Source of the DNA: Flavobacteriales bacterium
GTDB lineage: Bacteria > Bacteroidota > Bacteroidia > Flavobacteriales_F > PHOS-HE28
Direction: 5' to 3'
Assembly (NCBI GenBank): GCA_013360395.1
Contig: JABWBQ010000004.1
Coordinates: 1 to 64,000, forward strand
DNA: 64,000 bases
The notes below the pieces were generated by a model that saw nothing but the letters and a program-made list of their open reading frames with translations, did no database searches and was not told the DNA's origin. The translations under genes were made by a program, and so were the position numbers. Positions 31,916-39,680 of this stretch are shown piece by piece (position 1 is the stretch's first letter; each line of letters starts with the position of its first letter).

Positions 31916-34705
31916 TCAGGAGGTGCCGGTCCGGTTCCGCAGACGCCGCCGCACGGCCATGAGCGTGCCCACGAACATCAGGATGCACCCGGCCCACAGG
32001 ATGTTGATGCCCGGGAACACGATGGCCTGCATGACCACGAACTCACGCTCGAACACGTTGAGGCCCACGCGGTCGCCGGCCACCGTGGCCAGTTCGAACT
32101 TCACGCGCAGCGGGGCCACCTCGAAGCCCTTGCCCGCCACGGGCGCGCCGTCGCGGTAGATGATCACGGGGCTGGCCTCGAACCAGCGCTCACGGTCGTA
32201 CAGGTCGCGCACCCGCATGCGCAGGGCGTACACCAGGTAGTCCGGGCCCAGCATGCGCAGGGTCACACTGTCGCGCACGGTGCGCAAACTGTCGATCAGG
32301 ATCAGGCAGGCCGGGGTGACGATGGTGTCGCCGAGGTTCTTCTCGTAGAGGCGGGGCGGCATGTAGTGCACACCGGCGCTGTCCTCGGCCTCGTCGGCCG
32401 CCAGGTCGGCGTAGCGCACGTGGGTGTACAGGTCGCGATGGGCCCAGTGCTTGGTGCTGGGCTCGGCCACGTTGCCGAAGCGCGGGTTCAGCTGCACGAA
32501 GGGCTCCAGGGTGAAGAGGTGCTCGCCGGGCTTGGCGGCGGACCACGGCCTGGCCCGCCATAGTGCCCGCCGGGGGAAGTCCTCGATCGGGGTCCAACGC
32601 GCGGGTTGGTCCTCCAGGAAGGTGGTGGAGGCCGTGTGTGCGGCGTGGCAGCGGAAGAGCATCTCGCCCACCTTCACCGTGTCGCCGGGTGCGTAGGTCG
32701 CCGGCACCGGGCGGAAGTATTCGGTGACGTACTTGAGGTTCACACCCTCGGGACGCTTGGCCGCGTAGTGCACGAAGAACTCGCCCATGCGCACCGTGTC
32801 GCCGCGGTAGAGCAGGATGTCCGTGCTGTTGCTGAACTCCTGGTTCAGGAAGCGCAGGTCCATGCCCTGGGTGTTGCGGCTCATCTCGTTCTGCCGGCTG
32901 GTGCTCACCAGGGCGCCCAGCAGCACCAGGGCGAAGCCCACGTGGGCCACCGACGGACCTGCGTTGGCCAAACGGCCCTTGAAGGCCGTGCGGATCAGGT
33001 CCAGGTTGGCCGCGGCCGAGAAGGTGGTGGCGAAGAGCACCAGGATGAGGTTGAGCTCGGAGGCGCGGTACTTCAACAGCACGGTGCCCAGGGCGGTGAG
33101 CACCAACGCCACCACGAAGGAGAGGGCGATGGCGCGGCGGAAGCGCCGCATGTCCGTGGAGCGGTAACGCAGGTACTGGACGAAGCCGCTCAGCAGGCTG
33201 ATGAGGAACGCGAACGGGAGCTGCCACTTGTTGAAGTGCGCGATCGCGTCGGTGGGCGGGGCCAGGCGGGCACGGGCCGCGCGGCGCAGCAGGTCGCTGT
33301 CCAGCGCATCGGCGAGGTTGGACAGCGGACCTTGGAAGGGCTCCAGCAGCAGGTTGAGCACGGGCACCGAGGTGCTGAAGGTGATCTGCGCCGCACTGAG
33401 CAGGAGCAGCAGGGCTCCGATGAAGAGCCAGAACTCGCGGCTCCACAACGCCTCCTCCTTCTCCGGTTGGGGGAAGGCCTTGCGCTGGGCGATGAAGGTC
33501 CACACGGCGCTCACCACCAGGAAGAGCAGGATGGCCGGCACGGGCTGGTCCAGCGCAACACCGATGGCCAGCAGGGCCACGGCCACCAGGGTGTAGAAAC
33601 GGCGCTGGCCGCGTTCGTTGTGCAGCATCACCACCGCCAGCCAGAGGAAGAACAGCATGAACAGGGTCAGCCCCGGCATCATACCGTCGCCCGTGAAGCT
33701 GTGCACGCTGGTGTCGCCCAGCACGCCGCTGCGGGTGAGGAAGGTGCTGTACAGCACCAGGTGGAAGGTGAGCAGGGTGAGCAGCAGGGTGGTGAACAGG
33801 GAGGTGGGGCGGTTGCGGTTCACCAGCATCAGGTGGCCGGCGGCCACCAAAGTGAGCCAGGGCACGAGCGAGGCGTTCTCCACGGGGTCCCAGGCCCAGA
33901 ACCCCCCGAAGCTCAAGGCCTCGTAGGCCCAGGCCCCGCCCATGAGGATGCCGGTGCCCAGCACCATCACCCCGAAGAAGGTCCAGGGCAGGGCAGGGGC
34001 GATCCAAGCCTGGGGCTCGCGCCGCCACAGGCCCGCGATGGCATGCGCGAAGGGCACGAGCGTGGCCGCGAAGCCCAGGAAGAGGGTGGGCGGATGCAGC
34101 ACCATCCAGTAGTTCTGCAGCAGGGGGTTCAGGCCCCGGCCGTCGGCGAACTGCGGGATGCGGGAGAGGTAGTCCTCCAGGCGGGTCCAGGGCAGGCCGA
34201 TGTTCTCGGGCAGCTCGCGCACCAGCAGGAAGGGGCTGCTGCCGATGCGTACGTCGCCGACATGCACCCCCAGGAGCATGCTGGCCAGGAACACCTGCAC
34301 CAGGGCCACCACGGTCATCACCGGGGCCTCCCACGTCCCACCGCGCCGGATCAGCACCAGACCGATGCACACGTGCCAGAAGGTCCACAGCAGGAAGCTG
34401 CCCTCCTGGCCCTCCCAGAAGCAGCTCAGGATGTAGCGCAGGGGCATCTGCAGGTTGCTGTGCTTCCACACGTAGTCGTACTCGAACCAGTGGTTGAACA
34501 GCATGGTGAAGAGCACCGTGACGATGCCCACCACGGAGGCGGCATGAAGCATGAAGCCCGTGCGCCCCACGCCGCGCCACCGCCCGTCGTCGCGGCGTGC
34601 GGCCAGGCCGAAACCCGCGGCGGCCAGCAGGGCGCCGGTGAAGGAGAGCACCGTGAGCAGGTGGCCGAGCTGGCCCGCCCAGGTGTGTTCGCCGTGATAG
34701 GTCAT
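31916..34705 (-). CDS. ccmF: Cytochrome c heme lyase subunit CcmF/CcsA-like
   Basis: A 929-residue polytopic protein of the heme-handling family. The tryptophan-rich WWD-type motif is GGAWAYEALSFGGFWAWDPV at about residues 255-275. Periplasmic His residues, the large loop around residues 640-890 and about 14 helices match CcmF, which attaches heme to apocytochromes c. LHPPTLFLGF precedes the WWD region as usual. It sits after ccmE by 25 bp and 2 bp before DUF2520. A translation start at 34705 is supported by the short leader MTYHGEHTWAGQLGH. Confidence 0.9.
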   Translation of the reverse strand: MTYHGEHTWAGQLGHLLTVLSFTGALLAAAGFGLAARRDDGRWRGVGRTGFMLHAASVVGIVTVLFTMLFNHWFEYDYVWKHSNLQMPLRYILSCFWEGQEGSFLLWTFWHVCIGLVLIRRGGTWEAPVMTVVALVQVFLASMLLGVHVGDVRIGSSPFLLVRELPENIGLPWTRLEDYLSRIPQFADGRGLNPLLQNYWMVLHPPTLFLGFAATLVPFAHAIAGLWRREPQAWIAPALPWTFFGVMVLGTGILMGGAWAYEALSFGGFWAWDPVENASLVPWLTLVAAGHLMLVNRNRPTSLFTTLLLTLLTFHLVLYSTFLTRSGVLGDTSVHSFTGDGMMPGLTLFMLFFLWLAVVMLHNERGQRRFYTLVAVALLAIGVALDQPVPAILLFLVVSAVWTFIAQRKAFPQPEKEEALWSREFWLFIGALLLLLSAAQITFSTSVPVLNLLLEPFQGPLSNLADALDSDLLRRAARARLAPPTDAIAHFNKWQLPFAFLISLLSGFVQYLRYRSTDMRRFRRAIALSFVVALVLTALGTVLLKYRASELNLILVLFATTFSAAANLDLIRTAFKGRLANAGPSVAHVGFALVLLGALVSTSRQNEMSRNTQGMDLRFLNQEFSNSTDILLYRGDTVRMGEFFVHYAAKRPEGVNLKYVTEYFRPVPATYAPGDTVKVGEMLFRCHAAHTASTTFLEDQPARWTPIEDFPRRALWRARPWSAAKPGEHLFTLEPFVQLNPRFGNVAEPSTKHWAHRDLYTHVRYADLAADEAEDSAGVHYMPPRLYEKNLGDTIVTPACLILIDSLRTVRDSVTLRMLGPDYLVYALRMRVRDLYDRERWFEASPVIIYRDGAPVAGKGFEVAPLRVKFELATVAGDRVGLNVFEREFVVMQAIVFPGINILWAGCILMFVGTLMAVRRRLRNRTGTS

Positions 34706-34730
34706 CGAGGTGCCTCCCGCTCCCGATGGG

Positions 34731-35120
34731 CTACACGCCCACCTGGTTCTGTTCGTTGTACTTGCTGGGGCACTTCATGAGCATGTCGGTGGCATGGAAC
34801 TCGCCGCCCTCGGTGGCCTCGCCGATCAGCACCAGCCTTTCGCTGCGCTCGAAGTCCTGCGGCTTGGCCTTGGCCAGCTTCACGCGGCAGCGGCGGCCCT
34901 GCAGGTCCTGCATGGTGAACTCGGTGAGGCTGGCGTTCACGCTGGGCTCGTACACGATGTCCTGGCTGCGGTCCAGCACCCCCACCACGTGGTATTCCCG
35001 GCCGGGGTTGGCCAGGGCCTCGTCGAGGTCGGCGTAAGTGCTGCTGTCGCTCAGCGAGCCGATCAGGGCCGCGATGGCCACGGCGATGATGGCGATGGCG
35101 ATGATGTGGCTGCGTTTCAT
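34731..35120 (-). CDS. ccmE: Heme chaperone CcmE (Cys-type)
   Basis: A 129-residue membrane-anchored OB-fold protein: one N-terminal helix (SHIIAIAIIAVAIAALIG), then a beta-barrel. The heme-binding site reads MKCPSKY, with Cys (C117) and Tyr (Y121) instead of the His-Tyr of proteobacterial CcmE, as in the CxxxY class described in archaea and some other bacteria. It carries heme from CcmC to CcmF. It overlaps ccmD by 4 bp. Confidence 0.87.
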   Translation of the reverse strand: MKRSHIIAIAIIAVAIAALIGSLSDSSTYADLDEALANPGREYHVVGVLDRSQDIVYEPSVNASLTEFTMQDLQGRRCRVKLAKAKPQDFERSERLVLIGEATEGGEFHATDMLMKCPSKYNEQNQVGV

Positions 35121-35353
35121 GCGTTCCGGTCGGTGTCACGGTGGTGGCGCTCCAGGCGGGAAAGGCGGCGGTCGAAGGCGGCCATCCAGGCCGCCAGGCC
35201 CAGCAACACCACGGCCACCACGGCGATCACGGCGTACATGCGCCCCGATGCGTACAGGGTGTCGGCCAGCCAGGAGGGTGCTTCCACGGCCGCAAAGGTA
35301 CCCAGGGGGGCCAGCACGGCGACGAAAAGCAGCGTAAGACGACGGTCAGGCAT
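35117..35353 (-). CDS. ccmD: CcmD-like small membrane protein
   Basis: A 78-residue protein with an N-terminal signal-like helix (LTLLFVAVLAPLGTFA) and a second helix followed by basic residues (GRMYAVIAVVAVVLLGLAAW then FDRRLSRLERHH). CcmD-like proteins stabilise CcmC with CcmE. Identified mainly by size, topology and position between ccmC and ccmE. Confidence 0.65.
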   Translation of the reverse strand: MPDRRLTLLFVAVLAPLGTFAAVEAPSWLADTLYASGRMYAVIAVVAVVLLGLAAWMAAFDRRLSRLERHHRDTDRNA

Positions 35354-36362
35354 GTTCGTGCATGCGTTGGAGGCGGTCCAGCCGGCGGGCCAGGGTCCAG
35401 GCCCAGGTGCCCAGCAGCATCCAGCCCAGCACGGCGGGATAGAACACCAGGCGCAGGCGGTCGTCCAGGTCGTACTGGTTGAAGGCGGGGTTGCCGCCGT
35501 TGCCCGGGTGCAGCGAGTCGCTCAGGCGCGGCAGCACCATCAGGAACACCAGCATGAGCACATAGGCGAAGATGTTGTACACGGCGGCGAGGCGCGCGGC
35601 CTTGCGGGGATCGCTCACCGAGCCGCGCAGCACCAGGTAGGCGGCGTACACCAGGGCTGTCACCGCCGCGCCGTTGAGCTTGGTGTCGCTGGTCCACCAG
35701 CCGCCCCAGGTCACCCGTGCCCAGATGCTGCCGGTCACCAGGCCCAGCACGGCGAACAGCAGGCCCGTGCGCACGGCGGCCAGCGCGGCGCCGTCGTCGT
35801 CCATCGAGCCGGTGCGCAAGTGGCGCATGCTCATCACCACCGAGATGGTCATCAGCAGCATCATGGTGAACCACATGGGCACGTGGAAGAACAGGTTGCG
35901 GATGCTCTCGGTGAGCAGGCTCCGGTTGGGGAAACGGAAGGGGGCGGCCTGGGCCGGGGTGCCGTCGGTCCCGCAGGCGCTGTCGGCGATGCCGGTGCCC
36001 CGGCCCTCGGTCCAGAAGGCGTCGAGCAGGGCAAGGGTGTCGCCGCCCGGCGGAAGCACCACCAGGTGGGTCAGCTCGGCGCGCAGGCCGGCGGGCACGT
36101 CCACCGTGGCGTGCAGGTGCGTGGCGTCCACCACCTCCACGGAGCTGGCGCACACGCGCTGGTCGTCGTTGCTGAGCCAGACGAAGGGTGGCCGGTCGGG
36201 GCGCAGGTCGGTGCGGTAGGTGGTGAGGTGCAGCTCCACCGGCCCCGGGGCGATCCGGTCACGGTCCACATGCACCAGGGCCGGGGCCAGGCCGACCCCC
36301 AGGCCGACGCACACCACGCCCAGCAGCAGCGCGATGGCCAGGGCCTTCCACCAATGCCTCAT
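35346..36362 (-). CDS. ccmC: Heme-handling protein CcmC
   Basis: A 338-residue polytopic protein. After a periplasmic beta-rich insert (about 30-150), the core has FFHVPMWFTMMLLMTISVVMS, the tryptophan motif WARVTWGGWWTSDTKL and the downstream helices with AVYNIFAYVLML. The insert is larger than in E. coli CcmC. CcmC loads heme onto CcmE. It starts at 36362, one base overlapping the ccmB stop; the open frame upstream belongs to ccmB in another phase. Confidence 0.85.
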   Translation of the reverse strand: MRHWWKALAIALLLGVVCVGLGVGLAPALVHVDRDRIAPGPVELHLTTYRTDLRPDRPPFVWLSNDDQRVCASSVEVVDATHLHATVDVPAGLRAELTHLVVLPPGGDTLALLDAFWTEGRGTGIADSACGTDGTPAQAAPFRFPNRSLLTESIRNLFFHVPMWFTMMLLMTISVVMSMRHLRTGSMDDDGAALAAVRTGLLFAVLGLVTGSIWARVTWGGWWTSDTKLNGAAVTALVYAAYLVLRGSVSDPRKAARLAAVYNIFAYVLMLVFLMVLPRLSDSLHPGNGGNPAFNQYDLDDRLRLVFYPAVLGWMLLGTWAWTLARRLDRLQRMHEHA

Positions 36363-37030
36363 CAGTCGCGCCAAAGGTAGGGGAACAACAGGTAGGCCAG
36401 GGCCACGGTGAGCACGTCGATCAGCACCAGCCACAGCAGGTAGGTGCCGGTGGCGTTGAGGCCGATGCCATCGAGGGCGAGCTTGCTGGCACGCAGCGCG
36501 CTCAGCAACAGGGGCAGCACCAGCGGCAGGCCGAGCACGGCGGTGAGGCCCACCCCGTTGCCGGCGCGGGCGGCGATGGCCGAGATCAGGGTGAGGACGG
36601 CGGCGAAACCGGTGCCGCCCAGCGCCACCGTCAGCAGGAACAGGCCCACCTCGGCCTCACGCAGCGCATGCCCGCCCAGCAGCACGATGTACACGGCCAC
36701 GGTGACCAAAGCCAGGACCAGCATCAGACCCATGCTGTACAGCGTGCGGGCCACCACCACGCTGTGCGGATCGGCCAGGGTGTGCAGGTAGAGCTGCCGC
36801 CCCGCATCCTCGCGTTGGAAGGCACGGGTCAGGGTGTTGAAGGCGGCGAAGAGCAGGATGATCCAGAGCAGGGCATTCCACACGGGCGTGGCCGCGCCGC
36901 TGCGAAGGGCCAGGAAACCGATGTAGCAGGCGCCCACCGAGTAGAGCAGCAAGCCTGCCCAGGCGGCGCGCTGCCGCAGGTCCAGGGCCAGCTCCAGACG
37001 GATCAGGGCGACGATCTCGGCAGGACGCAT
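36362..37030 (-). CDS. ccmB: Heme exporter / cytochrome maturation subunit CcmB
   Basis: A 222-residue membrane protein with six helices. LALDLRQRAAWAGLLLYSVG, WIILLFAAFNTLTRAFQREDAGRQLYLHTLAD and LVLPLLLSALRASK match CcmB. The ATPase partner ccmA is not in this window. It is the first gene of the ten-gene operon, preceded by TAGCTTTG (37038-37045 on the minus strand). Confidence 0.87.
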   Translation of the reverse strand: MRPAEIVALIRLELALDLRQRAAWAGLLLYSVGACYIGFLALRSGAATPVWNALLWIILLFAAFNTLTRAFQREDAGRQLYLHTLADPHSVVVARTLYSMGLMLVLALVTVAVYIVLLGGHALREAEVGLFLLTVALGGTGFAAVLTLISAIAARAGNGVGLTAVLGLPLVLPLLLSALRASKLALDGIGLNATGTYLLWLVLIDVLTVALAYLLFPYLWRD

Positions 37031-37037
37031 GCGGGGC

Positions 37038-37045
37038 CAAAGCTA
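37038..37045 (-). promoter_or_regulatory. TAGCTTTG -7 box for the ccmB-ccmF-maf operon
   Basis: On the minus strand TAGCTTTG (TAnnTTTG) lies 7 bp before the ccmB ATG, so the ten-gene operon would have a very short leader. No good TTG is at the -33 distance. Confidence 0.5.
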
Positions 37046-37061
37046 CCCCGCGGCCGGGGCA

Positions 37062-37892
37062 TCACTTGCGGCGCTTGCTCTTCACCGCCACGGCGCTCTT
37101 GGCGTACACCAGGTAGATGTCCACGTAGGGCCGCATGAGCTTGGGCATCCGCTTGTTCTTCTCCACGGGCACGATCAGCACCACCTTGTCGTCCCAGGTG
37201 GCCCCCACATAGGCCTTGTACCTGGCGAAGGAACTGATGAGCTTGGTGCGCTCCTCGAAACTGTCGATGCCGTCGGGCCAGTTGCGTTCATGGCTGCGGA
37301 AGGCCACGGCTTCGATCTCCGGCACGCTCATGCCGGCATCGGCCAATGCCTGCCGGGCCACCGCATCGGCCCCCAGGTCGTAGGTGGCATACACGTCGGC
37401 GGGGGTCAGGATGGTGGCCTGCGGCAGGTCCTTCCAGCGCGGCCCCCGACTGATCTCCGGTCGCTGCCGCGCCGGGGCGGCGTCGGCCAGACCGCTGTCC
37501 ACCACGGCAATGAACAGGTCCGCCGTGGGGCGCAGGTCCTCCGGCATGTGGATGTTGTCCTTGGCCGGAAGCATCACCACGGTGAAGGGCACGGTGTCCT
37601 CATGAAAGCTGAACACCCGGTAGGCCGCATAGTTGGCCAGGTAGGGTGCGTTGGCCTGTCGCGCGCTGTCGTTGCGCAGGGAGGCCGGCAGGAGTTCCGG
37701 GGTGCTGTTGGAGAGCACCAGGGCCTGCTGCTCCTCGGGCATTCCGGTGGCCTGCAGGGCGGCCTTGGCGGCGCGCCCCTTGATCAGTGCATTGTCGGCG
37801 CGGATGGCATCCCAACGCGTGATGCGCACCTGCTGCTGGGCGTGCAGCGCGATCAGGCAGCACACCGAGGTCAGGGTGAAGAGGGTCCTCAT
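37062..37892 (-). CDS. Secreted protein of unknown function
   Basis: A 276-residue protein with a signal peptide (MRTLFTLTSVCCLIALHAQQ). The mature chain mixes helices with short strands (RVFSFHEDTVPFTVVMLPAK, YKAYVGATWDDKVVLIVPVEK) and ends in basic residues (VKSKRRK). The sequence gives no recognised family. It is upstream of the ccm operon on the same strand but 31 bp away from it. Confidence 0.65.
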   Translation of the reverse strand: MRTLFTLTSVCCLIALHAQQQVRITRWDAIRADNALIKGRAAKAALQATGMPEEQQALVLSNSTPELLPASLRNDSARQANAPYLANYAAYRVFSFHEDTVPFTVVMLPAKDNIHMPEDLRPTADLFIAVVDSGLADAAPARQRPEISRGPRWKDLPQATILTPADVYATYDLGADAVARQALADAGMSVPEIEAVAFRSHERNWPDGIDSFEERTKLISSFARYKAYVGATWDDKVVLIVPVEKNKRMPKLMRPYVDIYLVYAKSAVAVKSKRRK

Positions 37893-38035
37893 GGGTGTCG
37901 TTCGGCACCTTCCTACGGGGAAAGCCGCCGGAAAGGTACCTCCCCGCCGAACGGCCGGTCCCCGGCGGGAACCCCGGGGCAGGGTGGCACGGGGCATTCC
38001 CCCGGCACGGCAGCCTGCAACGGCCGGGCTTTCCG

Positions 38036-38043
38036 CACCTTTG
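38036..38043 (+). promoter_or_regulatory. CACCTTTG -7-like box for glutathione peroxidase
   Basis: CACCTTTG is 18 bp before the ATG at 38062, the same octamer as in front of mazG. Confidence 0.35.
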
Positions 38044-38061
38044 CAGGGACCCCAGCACACC

Positions 38062-38634
38062 ATGCTCCGAACCCTGCTCTCCGGCATGTCCCTGCTCTCG
38101 TTCCTCGGCTGCGGCCGTGCCCAAGGCCCCATCAACCCCGTGCCCCCCGTGGCTCCCTTCCATGCGCTCCAGGCCGTGGGCATCGCCGGGGATACCGTGC
38201 ACTTCGCGGCGTTCAAGGGCCACACCGTGCTCCTCGTGAACACCGCCAGCCGGTGCGGCTACACACCCCAGTACGCACGCCTGCAGGAGCTCCACCAGCG
38301 CTACAAGGACCAGGGGCTTGTGGTGCTCGGCTTCCCCAGCAACGATTTCCTGGGCCAGGAACCGGGCAGCAACGAGGAGATCGCCGGCTTCTGCAAGGAG
38401 AACTACGGGGTCACCTTCCCCATGATGGCCAAGGTGCGGGTGAAGGGCGGAGGTCGCGACCCGGTGTACGAATGGCTGACGCGCAAGGACCTCAACGGGG
38501 CGATGGACAGCAAGGTGAAGTGGAACTTCCAGAAGTACGTGGTGGACGGGGAGGGCCGGCTGATCGGCGTCTTCAGCCCCGCCACCGACCCGCTGGACCC
38601 GGCCATCACCGGGCTGTTCGGCGGTGGCAAGTGA
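38062..38634 (+). CDS. Glutathione peroxidase-family thiol peroxidase (exported)
   Basis: A 190-residue peroxidase. The resolving core is intact: C65 in NTASRCGYTPQYARLQELH, Q99 in FPSNDFLGQEPGSN and W154-N155 in KWNFQKYVVD. The short hydrophobic leader ending FLGCGRAQ could be a signal peptide or weak lipobox, so the enzyme likely acts outside the cytoplasm. Bacterial family members are thioredoxin-dependent and remove hydroperoxides. The next gene starts 88 bp on. Confidence 0.88.
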   Translation: MLRTLLSGMSLLSFLGCGRAQGPINPVPPVAPFHALQAVGIAGDTVHFAAFKGHTVLLVNTASRCGYTPQYARLQELHQRYKDQGLVVLGFPSNDFLGQEPGSNEEIAGFCKENYGVTFPMMAKVRVKGGGRDPVYEWLTRKDLNGAMDSKVKWNFQKYVVDGEGRLIGVFSPATDPLDPAITGLFGGGK

Positions 38635-38707
38635 TCGTGTCGGCACGGGCCGATCGCGGCACAGCACCGCACCTTGGGGTCCCCACCGGCCCTTGATCCC
38701 TCACGAT

Positions 38708-38715
38708 CATCTTTG
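38708..38715 (+). promoter_or_regulatory. CATCTTTG -7-like box for the BshB1 gene
   Basis: CATCTTTG is 7 bp before the ATG at 38723 and gives a short leader, as for other genes here. Confidence 0.35.
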
Positions 38716-38722
38716 CAGCGGC

Positions 38723-39448
38723 ATGCAAGGCGGCCCGGTCGATATCCTCTGCATCACGGCGCATCCCGACGATGTGGAGATCTCGTGCGCAGGCACCCTG
38801 ATGCGCCACATCGCGCAGGGGCGCACCGTGGGCCTGGTGGAATTGACGGCCGGTGAGCTGGGCACCCGCGGCAGTGCCGCCCTGCGGCGTCAGGAGGCCG
38901 AGGCCGCACGGCGTGTCATCGGGGCCGGGTTCCGCTACGACCTCGGGCTACCCGACGGCTTCTTCCGGGCCGAGCGCGATGCGCTGTTGCAGGTCGTCAC
39001 CGCCCTGCGGCTGCACCGCCCCCGCGTGCTGATCACCAATGCCGTGCGCGACCGCCATCCGGACCACGGACGGGCCGCGGCGCTGGTGGGCGAGGCGGCC
39101 TTCCTGAGCGGGCTGCGCCGGATCGGGACCGACTTCGAGGGCAGGGCCCAGGAACCCTGGCGACCGACGACCGTGCTGTATTGCGTGCAGGACAACTGGA
39201 TCGAACCGGACCTCGTGGTGGACATCACCGCCCACTGGGAGCGCAAGATGGAAGCGCTTCGCTGCTTCCGTTCACAGTTCCACGACCCGGCGAGCACCGA
39301 GCCCGAGAGCCCCATCGCCACCCCCGAGTTCATGCCCTTCCTCGAGGGCCGGCACCGGGCCATGGGGCGCATCATCCAGGCGGCTTTCGGCGAAGGGTTC
39401 ACGGTGCAACGTCCGCCGGGCGTGGGCGACGTGACGCAACTGGTGTGA
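38723..39448 (+). CDS. bshB1: Bacillithiol biosynthesis deacetylase BshB1-like
   Basis: A 241-residue LmbE/PIG-L deacetylase. Zinc ligands are in CITAHPDDVEISCAGTLM and DRHPDHGRAAALV; DLGLPDGFF and VQDNWIEPDLVVDIT are typical of the BshB1 group. BshB1 removes acetyl from GlcNAc-malate during bacillithiol synthesis, a redox thiol used instead of glutathione in this phylum. The glutathione peroxidase-family gene just upstream is likely thioredoxin- or bacillithiol-linked. The start was set by the promoter box and family length; the upstream part of the open frame is unsupported. Confidence 0.87.
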   Translation: MQGGPVDILCITAHPDDVEISCAGTLMRHIAQGRTVGLVELTAGELGTRGSAALRRQEAEAARRVIGAGFRYDLGLPDGFFRAERDALLQVVTALRLHRPRVLITNAVRDRHPDHGRAAALVGEAAFLSGLRRIGTDFEGRAQEPWRPTTVLYCVQDNWIEPDLVVDITAHWERKMEALRCFRSQFHDPASTEPESPIATPEFMPFLEGRHRAMGRIIQAAFGEGFTVQRPPGVGDVTQLV

Positions 39449-39449
39449 A

Positions 39450-39670
39450 GGGTGCCTCGAAGAACCTCGGGCGAATGGCGCGCGCCGCGCTCATTCGTCC
39501 GGACGAGGCGCTCCGAAGAGCGGATACTGGATCGAAGTTTCCGACTGAGGAGCTACAGCTCATGGACGAATGAGGGCAAGGGATGACCGCTGTGCTCCTT
39601 GCTCATGAACGCCGCGCGCCGTCGCTGAAGCTATGGCTCAAGCGCCGGAACGAGGTTCTTCGAGGTACCC
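39450..39670. repeat. 221-bp intergenic element bounded by 20-bp inverted repeats
   Basis: GGGTGCCTCGAAGAACCTCG (39450-39469) and CGAGGTTCTTCGAGGTACCC (39651-39670) are reverse complements at 19 of 20 bases. Inside are nested palindromes (GAGCTACAGCTC; GGCGCGCGCC) and a second inverted pair GCTCATTCGTCC/GGACGAATGAGG. It holds no credible gene. It resembles a miniature inverted-repeat element or large REP unit between bshB1 and the flippase. Confidence 0.65.
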
Positions 39671-39680
39671 GTGAGGACTG

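Noticed and set aside
32606-34780. 724-residue plus-strand open frame rich in Gln, His and Glu
   Set aside because: Antisense shadow of ccmF; no domain signature.
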